Source: Fen-1231 sp035286465 | GTDB lineage: Bacteria; Gemmatimonadota; Gemmatimonadetes; Gemmatimonadales; Gemmatimonadaceae | Direction of reading: 5' to 3' | Length of the DNA: 64,000 nucleotides | Assembly (NCBI GenBank): GCA_035286465.1 | Contig: DATEDF010000105.1 | Coordinates: forward strand, 1-64,000 | Shown: positions 56,396 through 64,000 of the stretch, in pieces | Numbering within the stretch: the first letter of the stretch is position 1 | How the letters are laid out: every line of letters starts with the position of its first letter | The notes under the pieces: generated by a model | What the model was told of the DNA's origin: nothing | What the model saw: the letters and a program-made list of their open reading frames with translations, nothing else | Databases searched by the model: none | Made by a program: the position numbers and the translations under genes

Positions 56396-58116
56396 CGCGG
56401 CGTGGTCCACCCGTTCCAGCCGGGCCCGCGCACCACCTGGCCCGGCTTGGCGCCCGTGTGCGCGCCATCGCGCACGACCTCGACGCCATTCACGAGCACG
56501 TGCCGCACGCCGACCGACAGCTGGTGCGGTCGCTCGAACGTCGCGAGGTCGGCGATTGTCGCCGGGTCGAAGACGACGATGTCCGCCTTCATCCCCTCCC
56601 TGAGCAGGCCGCGGTCGGCGATCGCGAGGCGCGTCGCGACGGCGGAGGTCGCCTTGCGCACGGCGTCCTCGAGCGTCAGCACGCGTTCCTCCCGCACGTA
56701 CTTGCCGAGCAGTCTCGGGTAGTTGCCGTAGGCGCGAGGGTGCGTCATCGCTCGCGCGGTCGCCGGGTCGAGCGCGCCGGCATCGGTGCCGAACTTGATC
56801 CAGGGCTGCCGGAGCTGGCTCCGGAGGTTCTCCTCGCTCATCAGGAACAGAATCTCGTTCAGTTGCGCATTCTCGGCGACGTTCAGGTCAATCATCACGT
56901 CCGCCCAGTCCTTCCCCATCGCCTGGGCGATTTCGGTGAGGCGCTTGCCCTCGAACTGCTGCAACTCGGGCCGCCGGAACCCCACCACCATCACGTTTTC
57001 CGGCCCGCCGACAAGGCAGAGGTTCTCGTACCCCGCGTTCTCGTCGTGCAGGTCCCGCTTGATCTGTTCCCGCAGGGCGGGATCCCGGAGGTTCTGCAGG
57101 AGCTTCCCGTCGGCGGCGTACTTCGGCGCGATGCAACTCGAGAAGTTGTTGGAGCCGGCGACGTACAGGTACATGTTCGCCTGCACGTCCTGCCCCGTCG
57201 CGCGCACCGAGTCGATCGCGCCGATCACGCGCGCCATCTTCGGCCAGTTCTTCGCGCCCGATGCCTTCAGGTGGTAGATCTCGACCGGGACGCCGCCTTC
57301 GCGGCCGATGCGCATCGCCTCGCCGACCGCTTCGAGCAGCTGGTCGCCCTCGGACCGCATGTGCGTGACGTACACGCCGCCGGCCGGCGCCATCGCCCTC
57401 GCGATCTCGATGAGTTCGTCCGTGCCCGCGAAGTTGTTCGGGGGATAGATCAGGGCGCTCGCGACGCCGAGCGCGCCGTCATCCATCGCGCGGCGCACCA
57501 TCGCGCGCATCGTATCGAGCTCGGCGGCCGTGGGCGTCCCCATGGCCTGCCCCTTGGCGTACACGCGCACCGTGCCCGCGCCGAGGAATGATCCCACGTT
57601 CTGGGACGCTCCGCGCTTCGCCATGGCGTCGAGCCACGCGCCGAAGCCGTGCGCGCCGGCGAAGGCCGCCGCGCGCCGCCGTTGTGCCGTGTCGGTCAGC
57701 GCGGAGAGCATCCGTTCGCTGACCGGCGCCGGTGTGCCCCCTTCACCGAGGATCGCGGTCGTGATGCCCTGCGTGACCATGCTGAGCGCGTGGCCATCAC
57801 CATCCATGAGGTTCGCGTACGATTGCGCCTGGATGTCAATGAACCCGGGCGCGACCACCAGGCCGCCCGCGTCAATCCGCCGTGCCGCGGCCGCCGGCCG
57901 CAGCATGCCGCGAGGCGCGAGGCGCGCGATGCGATCGCCCCGGATGCCGATGTCACCCCGGAACCACGCGCTTCCGGTGCCGTCCACGATCCGACCGTCG
58001 GTGATGACGACGTCGTACGGCGCGCCGCCCGCGGGAATGCCACCCGTCACCGGCGCCCGGCACGCGACGAGGAACGCCGCCGCGACGACAAGTGACGCGG
58101 ATTGGAGCTTGCGCAT
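56392..58116 (-). CDS. D-aminoacylase-like amidohydrolase lipoprotein with altered metal motif
   Basis: A 574-aa protein from ATG 58116 with a lipoprotein signal (SLVVAAAFLVAC). The amidohydrolase fold is clear: DVVITDGRIVDGTGSAWFRGDIGI, VVAPGFIDIQAQS, TQGITTAILGEGGTPAP, YVTHMRSEGDQLLEAV, VEIYHLKASGAKNW, IKFGTDAGALD and ADIVVFDP. This is the N-acyl-D-amino-acid deacylase group. The first motif, usually D-x-H-x-H, reads D-I-Q-A-Q: residues 96 and 98 are Gln. His in VTHMRS and YHLKAS and Asp in GTDAG remain. It may use one metal or have a changed function. It is divergent from the racemase operon. Confidence 0.82.
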   Translation of the reverse strand: MRKLQSASLVVAAAFLVACRAPVTGGIPAGGAPYDVVITDGRIVDGTGSAWFRGDIGIRGDRIARLAPRGMLRPAAAARRIDAGGLVVAPGFIDIQAQSYANLMDGDGHALSMVTQGITTAILGEGGTPAPVSERMLSALTDTAQRRRAAAFAGAHGFGAWLDAMAKRGASQNVGSFLGAGTVRVYAKGQAMGTPTAAELDTMRAMVRRAMDDGALGVASALIYPPNNFAGTDELIEIARAMAPAGGVYVTHMRSEGDQLLEAVGEAMRIGREGGVPVEIYHLKASGAKNWPKMARVIGAIDSVRATGQDVQANMYLYVAGSNNFSSCIAPKYAADGKLLQNLRDPALREQIKRDLHDENAGYENLCLVGGPENVMVVGFRRPELQQFEGKRLTEIAQAMGKDWADVMIDLNVAENAQLNEILFLMSEENLRSQLRQPWIKFGTDAGALDPATARAMTHPRAYGNYPRLLGKYVREERVLTLEDAVRKATSAVATRLAIADRGLLREGMKADIVVFDPATIADLATFERPHQLSVGVRHVLVNGVEVVRDGAHTGAKPGQVVRGPGWNGWTTPR

Positions 58117-58170
58117 GACCCACTCTCCCGGTGGTATTGTAGAGCCTCCGGTCTCGACACCCGACTCCGC

Positions 58171-58986
58171 ATGCACAACGTAACGCTCGACGATGGCACC
58201 GTCATCCGCGACCTCGCGCACCAGCGCGAACTCGCCGAGGCGGTGCGCATCCAGGATGAGACGTGGGGCGAGGGGTTCACGGAGCGCGTCCCCGTCGCCA
58301 TCCTGCTGGTGGCGCAGAAGATCGGCGGAGTCTCCGCGGGCGCCTTCGCGCCGGACGGCCGCCTGCTCGGATTCGTGTTCGGCATGACGGGCGTTCGGAA
58401 CGGCCGGCTCGTGCACTGGTCCGACATGCTCGCCGTGCGCCTCGAGGCGCAGGGGCGGCACCTGGGAGAGGCGCTCAAGCAGTATCAGCGCGACCGCTGC
58501 CGCGAGGGCGGCGTCGAGACGATCTTCTGGACCTTCGACCCCTTCGTCGCGCGCAACGCACACCTCAACCTGAACCGGCTGGGCGCCGTGGTGGAGGAGT
58601 TCGTACCCGACATGTACGGCACGGACACGCAGAGCCGCGTCCACGGCGCGCTCGGAACGGACCGGTTCGTGGTGTCGTGGCCCGTGCGCGCGACGCCGGT
58701 CCCGTTGCCGTCGGATCGCGCGCGGCTCACCGGGGTGCCGGTCGCGGGGGGGGCGAGCGGGGACGCGCCGCCGGCCGACGCGCCGCTCCCGGACGCGCGC
58801 GCCGTAACCGTGCGCATTCCCCACGACTACCAGGCGCTCCTCGACACCGACGTGGACCGCCTGCGTGCGTGGCGGCTCTCGGCGCGCCGGGCGTTCCTGC
58901 ACTATCTCGCGCGCGGATTCCGCGTCTCGGCGTTCGTCCCGGACGGGCCGCGCGACGGGACGTACCTGCTCACCCGCGCGGACTGA
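58171..58986 (+). CDS. GNAT-superfamily acyltransferase (COG3375-like), probable N-succinyltransferase
   Basis: A 271-aa protein from ATG 58171. The N-terminal part is GNAT-like: RELAEAVRIQDETWGEGF, RLLGFVFGMTGVRNGRLVHWSDMLAV and RLEAQGRHLGEALKQYQRDRCREGG (CoA-pyrophosphate helix). TIFWTFDPFVARNAHLNLNRLGAVV is the hallmark of the COG3375 group. A second, less conserved half follows. The racemase-like gene starts four bases after its stop. In Geobacillus such a gene, a racemase and an M20 hydrolase turn D- into L-amino acids through N-succinyl forms, so this protein is the likely succinyltransferase. Confidence 0.75.
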   Translation: MHNVTLDDGTVIRDLAHQRELAEAVRIQDETWGEGFTERVPVAILLVAQKIGGVSAGAFAPDGRLLGFVFGMTGVRNGRLVHWSDMLAVRLEAQGRHLGEALKQYQRDRCREGGVETIFWTFDPFVARNAHLNLNRLGAVVEEFVPDMYGTDTQSRVHGALGTDRFVVSWPVRATPVPLPSDRARLTGVPVAGGASGDAPPADAPLPDARAVTVRIPHDYQALLDTDVDRLRAWRLSARRAFLHYLARGFRVSAFVPDGPRDGTYLLTRAD

Positions 58987-58990
58987 GCGC

Positions 58991-60109
58991 GTGCGCGTCG
59001 AGCGGATCACCCTGCGTGAAATCCGGCTCCCGTTGAAGGAGCCGTTCCGCATCTCCTCCGGCGAAGTGCGCGAGCGGCGCATTCTCCTGCTCGAGTTGCG
59101 CGACGCCGGCGGCGCCGTGGCCTGGAGCGAGTGCGTCGCCGGTGAAGCACCCAACTACTCACCCGAGACGATTGACACGGCGTGGGTCGTCATCCAGCAG
59201 TGGGTCGCGCCGCGCGTGCTGGGCCGCGAATTCAACCATCCGAGGGAGGTGCACATTGCCCTGGAACGCGACGTGCGCGGACACCGGATGGCCAAGGCCG
59301 CCGTCGAGATGGGGACGTGGGGGCTCGCGGCGACGATCGCCGGAGAGCCGCTGGGCCGTTTCATCGGCGGGACGCGCAAGCAGATCGCCACCGGCATATC
59401 GCTCGGCATCCAGGCGAATCCGGACGTGCTGGTCGAGCGGGCGCGCGCCGCCCTCGCCGAGGGATATCGCAAGGTGAAGCTCAAGATCGAGCCCGGGCGC
59501 GACGTCGAGTGGGTCGGGGCGGTACGCGGCGCGCTGGGCGCCGGCGCCCACCTGATGGCCGACGCGAACAACGCGTACACGCTGGAAGACGCGGAGCGCC
59601 TCGAACAGCTCGACGCCTTCGACCTGATGATGATCGAGCAGCCGCTCGCCTGGGACGACCTCGTGCGGCACGCGGCGCTGCAGCGCCGCCTGAGGACGCC
59701 GATCTGTCTCGACGAGTCCATCACCTCGCTCGAGCGGGCCCAGGACATGGTGACGCTCGGCGCCGGCCGCATCGTGAACGTCAAGCCCGCGCGCGTCGGC
59801 GGATTCGCCCCATCCATCGCGATCCACGACTACTGCCAGGAGCAGGGCGTTCCCGTCTGGTGCGGCGGGATGCTGGAGAGCGGTGTGGGACGCGCGTACA
59901 ACGTCGCGCTCGCCTCGTTGCCGAACTTCACCCTGCCGGGCGACGTGAGCCCGAGCGCCCGGTACTGGGACCGTGATATCGTCGCGCCGGAGTGGACGAT
60001 GGAGCACGGTCTCGTCCGCGTGCCGCTCGACCGGCCTGGCCTTGGCGTGGATGTGGATGTCGAGCGCATCGGAGCCCTCACCGTGCGCACCGCGGAGCTC
60101 GCATCGTGA
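58991..60109 (+). CDS. Enolase-superfamily N-succinylamino-acid racemase / o-succinylbenzoate synthase
   Basis: A 372-aa enzyme from GTG 58991. The muconate-lactonising-type barrel carries the KxK pair Lys163/Lys165 (RKVKLKIEPG), metal ligands Asp191 (MADANNAY), Glu216 (MIEQPL) and Asp241 (CLDES), and the second base Lys265 (VNVKPARVGG). Both bases needed for racemisation or for succinylbenzoate synthesis are there. No menaquinone genes are nearby, while an acyltransferase and an M20 hydrolase flank it and are coupled. N-succinylamino-acid racemase is thus favoured; the family is known to be bifunctional. Confidence 0.82.
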   Translation: MRVERITLREIRLPLKEPFRISSGEVRERRILLLELRDAGGAVAWSECVAGEAPNYSPETIDTAWVVIQQWVAPRVLGREFNHPREVHIALERDVRGHRMAKAAVEMGTWGLAATIAGEPLGRFIGGTRKQIATGISLGIQANPDVLVERARAALAEGYRKVKLKIEPGRDVEWVGAVRGALGAGAHLMADANNAYTLEDAERLEQLDAFDLMMIEQPLAWDDLVRHAALQRRLRTPICLDESITSLERAQDMVTLGAGRIVNVKPARVGGFAPSIAIHDYCQEQGVPVWCGGMLESGVGRAYNVALASLPNFTLPGDVSPSARYWDRDIVAPEWTMEHGLVRVPLDRPGLGVDVDVERIGALTVRTAELAS

Positions 60110-61284
60110 CGGCCGACGAGGGGTTCCGCGCCGACGATCGCCGTTTCCTGAGCGCGCTGCGCCGCGATCTCCATCGCCATCCGGAACTGTCGTGGCGGGA
60201 GGAGCGCACGCAGGAGCGGCTCGAGCGCGCGCTTCAGGAGTGTGGCATCCCGACAGTCGAGCGCATCGCACGCACCGGGCTGGTGGCGCGCATCCCGGGC
60301 CGCGATGCGACGGCGCCGCCGGTCGCACTGCGGGGCGACGTGGACGCACTCCCCATCACGGAGGCGACGGGGCTCGCCTACGCGTCCGAAACGCCGGGCG
60401 TGATGCACGCGTGCGGGCACGACGTGCACGCCGCGTGGGCCGTGGGTGCCGCCCTCCTGCTCGCGCGCGAGCCGGCGGCGGGCGAGGTGCGCGTGGTGCT
60501 CCAGCCCGCGGAAGAGGTGGGCGAAGGCGCGCGCGCGGTGCTCGCGAGCGGCGCGCTGGAGGGCGTACTCGCCATCTTCGGCGCCCACGTGGATCGCCGC
60601 TTCGCCGTCGGCGAGGTCGTCGCGCAGGAGGGCGCGCTGGCGGCCTCGACCGACACGTTCGCCCTCACGCTGCACGGCGCCGGGGCGCACGGTGCGCGAC
60701 CGCACGAGGCGGCCGACCCGATCGTCGCGGCCGCCGCGGTGATCGGCGCGCTGCAGACGATCGTTTCACGGCGCCTCGACCCCGCGTTGCCCGGCGTCGT
60801 CACGGTCGGAGTGATACACGCGGGACACGCCGCGAACGTGATTCCCGAGAACGCCGAGCTCGCGGGGACCATCCGCGCCACCACGCCCGAGACGCGTGCG
60901 CTGCTGTTCGGCGAGGTGGAGGGAATCGTGCGCGGCATCGCGGGCGCGCACCGCGTGCGTGCCGATCTGCGGTTCAACGAGGGGACGCCGCCGGTCGTGA
61001 ATCCGCCCGAGGGTGCGGCGTGGGCCATCCAGGCCGTGCGCGATGTGCTCGGCGCGCGCGCGCTCGTACCCCTCGGCGCGGCCAACATGGGAGGCGAGGA
61101 CTTCGCGTTCTATCTCGAGAAGATCCCCGGCTGTTTCCTGCGCATCGGGGCGCGGGAACCGGATGGCGAGCGCATCGCCGCGCATTCGCCGCGCTTCCAC
61201 GCGTCCGAGGAATCGCTCTTCGTCGGTGCCCTCGTGCTCGCGCAGTGTGCCCGCGTCGCGAGCGCGGCGGTGGCGAAGCGCTAA
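60106..61284 (+). CDS. M20-family amidohydrolase, probable N-succinyl/N-acyl-L-amino-acid hydrolase
   Basis: A 392-aa cytoplasmic enzyme without signal peptide, starting at the GTG that overlaps the racemase stop. It has LRRDLHRHPELSWREERTQERL, VALRGDVDALPITEATG, MHACGHDVHAAWAVGAA (metal ligands), VLQPAEEVGEGARA, the dimerisation strand GAGAHGARPHEAADPI and the late metal His region. The layout is that of hippurate/amidohydrolase M20 proteins, which remove acyl groups from amino acids. As the third gene of the trio it should release the L-amino acid after racemisation. Confidence 0.88.
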   Translation: MTADEGFRADDRRFLSALRRDLHRHPELSWREERTQERLERALQECGIPTVERIARTGLVARIPGRDATAPPVALRGDVDALPITEATGLAYASETPGVMHACGHDVHAAWAVGAALLLAREPAAGEVRVVLQPAEEVGEGARAVLASGALEGVLAIFGAHVDRRFAVGEVVAQEGALAASTDTFALTLHGAGAHGARPHEAADPIVAAAAVIGALQTIVSRRLDPALPGVVTVGVIHAGHAANVIPENAELAGTIRATTPETRALLFGEVEGIVRGIAGAHRVRADLRFNEGTPPVVNPPEGAAWAIQAVRDVLGARALVPLGAANMGGEDFAFYLEKIPGCFLRIGAREPDGERIAAHSPRFHASEESLFVGALVLAQCARVASAAVAKR

Positions 61285-62567
61285 CGCCCGGAGCGCCGCT
61301 TCCGCCGGATCTCGGTGGACATCGCGAGATCGCGCAGGAACATCGCCTCCGCCTCGGCGCCGATCGCCGCGTCCTGGATCAGGGCGTCGAGCTCGAAGTT
61401 GATGGCGACACCGAGCGGGTTGAAGTCCGTGGAGCCGACGCGCACCCAGGTGCCGTCCACGACCGTGGTCTTCGCGTGCATCATCTCGCCGCGCCACTCC
61501 CAGATCCGCACCCCGTTGCGCAGCAGGCGGGTGTAGAAGCGCGTGGCGAAGCGGCGCACCCAGGGATGGTCGTAGCGGCTCGGCACCAGGAGCCGCACGT
61601 CCACGCCGTCGCGCGCGGCGCCGGAGAGGGCCTCGGTCTCCGCGAACGAGGGCACGAAGTACGCACTCGCGACCCAGATCGAACGCTGCGCCGCGGCCGC
61701 CTGCAGGTGCAGCGCGCGGCCCACGCGCAGTCGGCCGGGCTCGCCTTCGACGATGCCGACGAGCGACGGCGCGGCGTGTGCGGGGTCGAGATCGGTGCCG
61801 CGCGCCGCGCGGGTCAGGCGGAGCCGGGCCCGCGAAGGCCGCTGCCCCCCGGCGCGACGCCACATCCCCTCGAACGCGCGCGCCATGTCCTTCGCCGCCG
61901 GTCCCTCGATGCGCACACACGTGTCGCGCCACGGTGAGCGACGCCGGCGCAGGACGCCGCGCTGCCACTGGTCGCCGATCCCGATGCCGCCCGTGATCCC
62001 CACCGCGCCGTCCACGACGAGCAACTTCCGGTGGTCGCGTGGCACGAGGCCGAGCCAGCGGCGAAACCCGGGAGGGTTGAAGATGCGCAACTCCACCTTG
62101 GCGTGCCTGAGCGCCGTGAAGTAGGCACGGTTCGTGCTCCGCGAACCGATCCAGTCGGCGATGACGCGCACGCGTACCCCGCGCCGGGCCGCGTCGGCAA
62201 GCGCCTCGGCAAACCGGCGACCCACGGCATCGCTCCGGAGAATGTACGACTCGAGGATGACCGCCTCTCGCGCCTCCTCGATCATCGCGAGCATCGCGTC
62301 GAAAGTCTTCGCCCCCTCGTCAAACAGCGTCACGGCGTTCCCGCTCGAGACGTTCGCCGCCGCGATCCGCCACAAGGCTCGCGCGAACGACGGACCCTGG
62401 GTCTTCCGCAACGCGGGCGGCGCCCGCCTCGCGGCCTCAGCCGGGGTGCCCGCCGGCGCGTGGGTCTGACCGGGAGGACCGTGCACCCCCGGAGATTGCC
62501 GATCGGACGGCGACAACGGAAGGGTGGCGGTGCACCGGCCCTTGCCGCGTGTGACGCACGCGGGCAT
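61281..62567 (-). CDS. Phospholipase D / cardiolipin synthase-like protein
   Basis: A 428-aa protein with two HKD motifs: RDHRKLLVVDGAVGITGG (HxKxxxxD) and MMHAKTTVVDGTWVRVGSTDFN. The first half contains SGNAVTLFDEGAKTFDAMLAMIEEAREAVILESYIL and VRVRVIADWIGS; the second RSIWVASAYFVPSF. This matches cardiolipin synthase ClsB-type enzymes, which join phosphatidyl groups. It lacks N-terminal membrane helices and instead starts with a 55-residue Pro/Ala-rich stretch, so the real start may be further in. It converges with the M20 hydrolase in a four-base overlap. Confidence 0.85.
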   Translation of the reverse strand: MPACVTRGKGRCTATLPLSPSDRQSPGVHGPPGQTHAPAGTPAEAARRAPPALRKTQGPSFARALWRIAAANVSSGNAVTLFDEGAKTFDAMLAMIEEAREAVILESYILRSDAVGRRFAEALADAARRGVRVRVIADWIGSRSTNRAYFTALRHAKVELRIFNPPGFRRWLGLVPRDHRKLLVVDGAVGITGGIGIGDQWQRGVLRRRRSPWRDTCVRIEGPAAKDMARAFEGMWRRAGGQRPSRARLRLTRAARGTDLDPAHAAPSLVGIVEGEPGRLRVGRALHLQAAAAQRSIWVASAYFVPSFAETEALSGAARDGVDVRLLVPSRYDHPWVRRFATRFYTRLLRNGVRIWEWRGEMMHAKTTVVDGTWVRVGSTDFNPLGVAINFELDALIQDAAIGAEAEAMFLRDLAMSTEIRRKRRSGR

Positions 62568-62575
62568 ATCACGGC

Positions 62576-63484
62576 ATGCTCAGCCTCGATCTCTCCGGCC
62601 GCCGCGCCCTCGTCGCCGGCGTGGCCGATGACGGCGGTTTCGGTTTCGCCATCGCCAAGGCGCTCGCCGAGGCCGGCGCTTCCATCTGCGTGGGCACGTG
62701 GCCGCCGGCGCTCAACATCTTCCTCAACCTGATCGAGCGCGGGAAGATGGACGCCGCACGACGCATGCGCGACGGCTCGCTCCTCGCCTTCGAGAAGATC
62801 TATCCACTCGACGCGGAGTTCGATGCGCTGGCGGACGCGCCCGATGATCTCCGGTCGAGCAAGCGGTACAAGGACGTCGGCGATTTCTCCATTGAAGGGC
62901 TCGCGCACCGGCTCACCGCCGACTTCGGCGAGAAACCGCTCGACATCGTCGTGCATTCGCTCGCCAACGGCCCGGAGGTGAAGAAGCCGCTGCTCGACAC
63001 CAGCCGAACAGGGTATCTCACGGCCGTGAGCGTCAGCGCGTACTCGCTCGTGGCGCTGGTGCACCGGCTCGCGCCGATGATGCGGCCGGCGGGTGCGTTC
63101 CTCTCGCTGACGTACATGGCCAGCGAGCGCGCGATCCCCGGGTACGGCGGGGGAATGTCGTCGGCCAAGGCCGCGCTCGAGAGCGATACGCGGACGCTCG
63201 CGTTCGAGGCCGGACGCCGGTACGGCCTCCGCGTGAACACGATCAGCGCGGGGCCGTTCGCGTCGCGCGCGGCGAGCGCGATCGGCATCATCGAGAAGAT
63301 GGTCGAGTATTGCGCGGCCAACACACCGCTCCCGGGCCCCCTCGCTGCCTCCGAGGTCGGGACGGCGGCCGCGTTTCTCGTCTCCCCACTCGCCAGCGGC
63401 ATCACCGGAGCCACGGTCTACGTGGACCGGGGATACCACGCGATGGGAATGGCGGTTGACCTCGGAATTCCCGATACCGGGTGA
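62576..63484 (+). CDS. fabI: Enoyl-ACP reductase (plant-type FabI)
   Basis: A 302-aa SDR enzyme from ATG 62576. The cofactor loop is ALVAGVADDGGFGFAIAKALAEAGA, and the next strand SICVGTWPPALN carries the insertion seen in plant and chlamydial enoyl reductases. DIVVHSLANGPEVKKPLL, LTYMASERAIPGYGGGMSSAKAALESDTRTLAFEAG (catalytic Tyr and Lys) and LRVNTISAGPFASRAASAIG follow, then TGATVYVDRGYHAMGM. It reduces trans-2-enoyl-ACP in the last step of each fatty-acid elongation cycle. The large insert makes it longer than E. coli FabI (about 260 aa). Confidence 0.93.
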   Translation: MLSLDLSGRRALVAGVADDGGFGFAIAKALAEAGASICVGTWPPALNIFLNLIERGKMDAARRMRDGSLLAFEKIYPLDAEFDALADAPDDLRSSKRYKDVGDFSIEGLAHRLTADFGEKPLDIVVHSLANGPEVKKPLLDTSRTGYLTAVSVSAYSLVALVHRLAPMMRPAGAFLSLTYMASERAIPGYGGGMSSAKAALESDTRTLAFEAGRRYGLRVNTISAGPFASRAASAIGIIEKMVEYCAANTPLPGPLAASEVGTAAAFLVSPLASGITGATVYVDRGYHAMGMAVDLGIPDTG

Positions 63485-63560
63485 GGACTGCACCTGGCGC
63501 CGTACCTCAGCTATTTTCCGCGCCGGTCCTCGTGATGCCACTTCCCATTCCAGCGAAGTT

Positions 63561-64000
63561 GTGACGTCAACTACTCCGGCGCGCACCTTGGCGATTCCCA
63601 TCCTGGCCTTCGTGCTGGGCGCCTGCACGGAGAGGCCCGCGCCCGCCAGACCCAATGCCGCGGATCCCAACGCGCCCGCCGTCGTGCAGCTTCCACCCGT
63701 GATCCTGCCGTCCGATACGGCGAAGCCTGACACGACGGAGCGCGTCCGGCAGCGTCTGGCGGAAGCGACGTCAGCACTCGGGCAGAACTACGCGGTCCTC
63801 GGCACCGCGATCGTCTTCGGCGACCGGCGGATGATCGCCTCACAGTACGCGCCGGACGCGGTGCTCCGGATGCCCGGCGCGACCCACACGGGCTCCGTCG
63901 CCATCGCGAACACCCTGGCCGCGCTCGGGCCGCCCAAATCGCTGAAGGAGTTCAAGCGGACGTCGCAAGGCACGAGGATCGCCGACTCCACAGTCGCCGA
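63561..64000 (+). CDS. Putative lipoprotein with SnoaL/DUF4440-like domain (runs off window)
   Basis: An open frame from GTG 63561 to the window end, at least 146 residues. The N-terminus (TLAIPILAFVLGACTERP) has a lipobox, LGAC. After a Pro/Ala linker and a helix (TTERVRQRLAEATSALGQNYAVLGTAI) comes FGDRRMIASQYAPDAVLRMPGATHTGSVAIANTLAAL, the pattern of the cone-shaped SnoaL/NTF2-like fold (helix, buried Ala-x-x-Y-A-x-D-A, strand). Function unknown. The C-terminal part is missing. Confidence 0.65.
   Translation, partial: MTSTTPARTLAIPILAFVLGACTERPAPARPNAADPNAPAVVQLPPVILPSDTAKPDTTERVRQRLAEATSALGQNYAVLGTAIVFGDRRMIASQYAPDAVLRMPGATHTGSVAIANTLAALGPPKSLKEFKRTSQGTRIADSTVA

Noticed and set aside
58109..58140. 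Promoter with TATTGT for the GNAT-racemase operon
   Set aside because: The -10 box is good, but no -35 box lies at 16-18 bases; TTGCGC is 20 bases away. Kept only as a weak possibility.

Overview
The window is very GC-rich and densely coding, with about 60 protein genes and one tRNA gene. No stretch longer than about 300 bases lacks a gene. The gene content suggests a Gram-negative, peptide-scavenging bacterium, most likely Gemmatimonadota or a near relative. The pointers are many exported M28, M20 and M1 metallopeptidases, outer-membrane barrels, Tat and lipoprotein signals, DinB-type proteins, six-bladed-propeller and DUF5916 proteins, GTG/TTG starts and GGAGG ribosome sites. This placement comes from family content, not from a marker-gene tree.

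Layout. 1-6.7 kb: a gene tail, a propeller fragment, an ankyrin protein ending in two Clp N repeats next to a rhomboid protease, an M28 peptidase and a methyltransferase. 6.8-14.8 kb: Tat-exported aldo/keto reductase, a membrane protein, a minus-strand DinB / SLOG / Tat-exported alanine racemase run, an APC permease, an AbgB-like M20 hydrolase and a DUF1569 protein. 14.9-19.6 kb: a GltD-like flavoprotein coupled to both subunits of a 2-oxoacid:ferredoxin oxidoreductase. 19.6-28.6 kb: GNAT protein, M28 peptidase coupled to an AlaX-type editing protein, O-antigen-ligase-like protein, small membrane proteins, VOC protein, acyl-CoA ligase. 28.7-34 kb: coupled M20 and M1 peptidases, DUF411 protein, tRNA-Asn, a heptad-repeat protein, a lipoprotein, and a promoter-leader-terminator unit. 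34-39.6 kb: aminotransferase-panB, then sulfur carrier, E1-rhodanese and threonine-synthase-like genes, then a lone XRE regulator with a palindromic operator. 39.6-44 kb: ECF sigma, putative anti-sigma and two exported HEAT-repeat proteins in one operon. 44-54.5 kb: outer-membrane proteins, SixA, EttA, CcdA and a TlpA-like thioredoxin. 54.5-61.3 kb: a D-amino-acid locus with a divergent D-aminoacylase-like / PAP2 / PAP2 / 2H operon. 61.3-64 kb: cardiolipin-synthase-like PLD, plant-type FabI and a truncated lipoprotein gene.

Working together. Exported peptidases, an amino-acid permease and a 2-oxoacid oxidoreductase suit life on proteinaceous matter. The GNAT / N-succinylamino-acid-racemase-like / M20 trio with a divergent D-aminoacylase homologue looks like a D-amino-acid recovery module. 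The sulfur-carrier, E1-rhodanese and PLP-enzyme genes suggest thiocarboxylate-dependent sulfur assimilation. The leader before aminotransferase-panB could be a branched-chain amino-acid attenuator.

Two window-wide traits stand out. Eight gene junctions overlap by the four bases GTGA. Several gene borders carry private tandem repeats, often with a 7-bp period, and two of these have become coding sequence.
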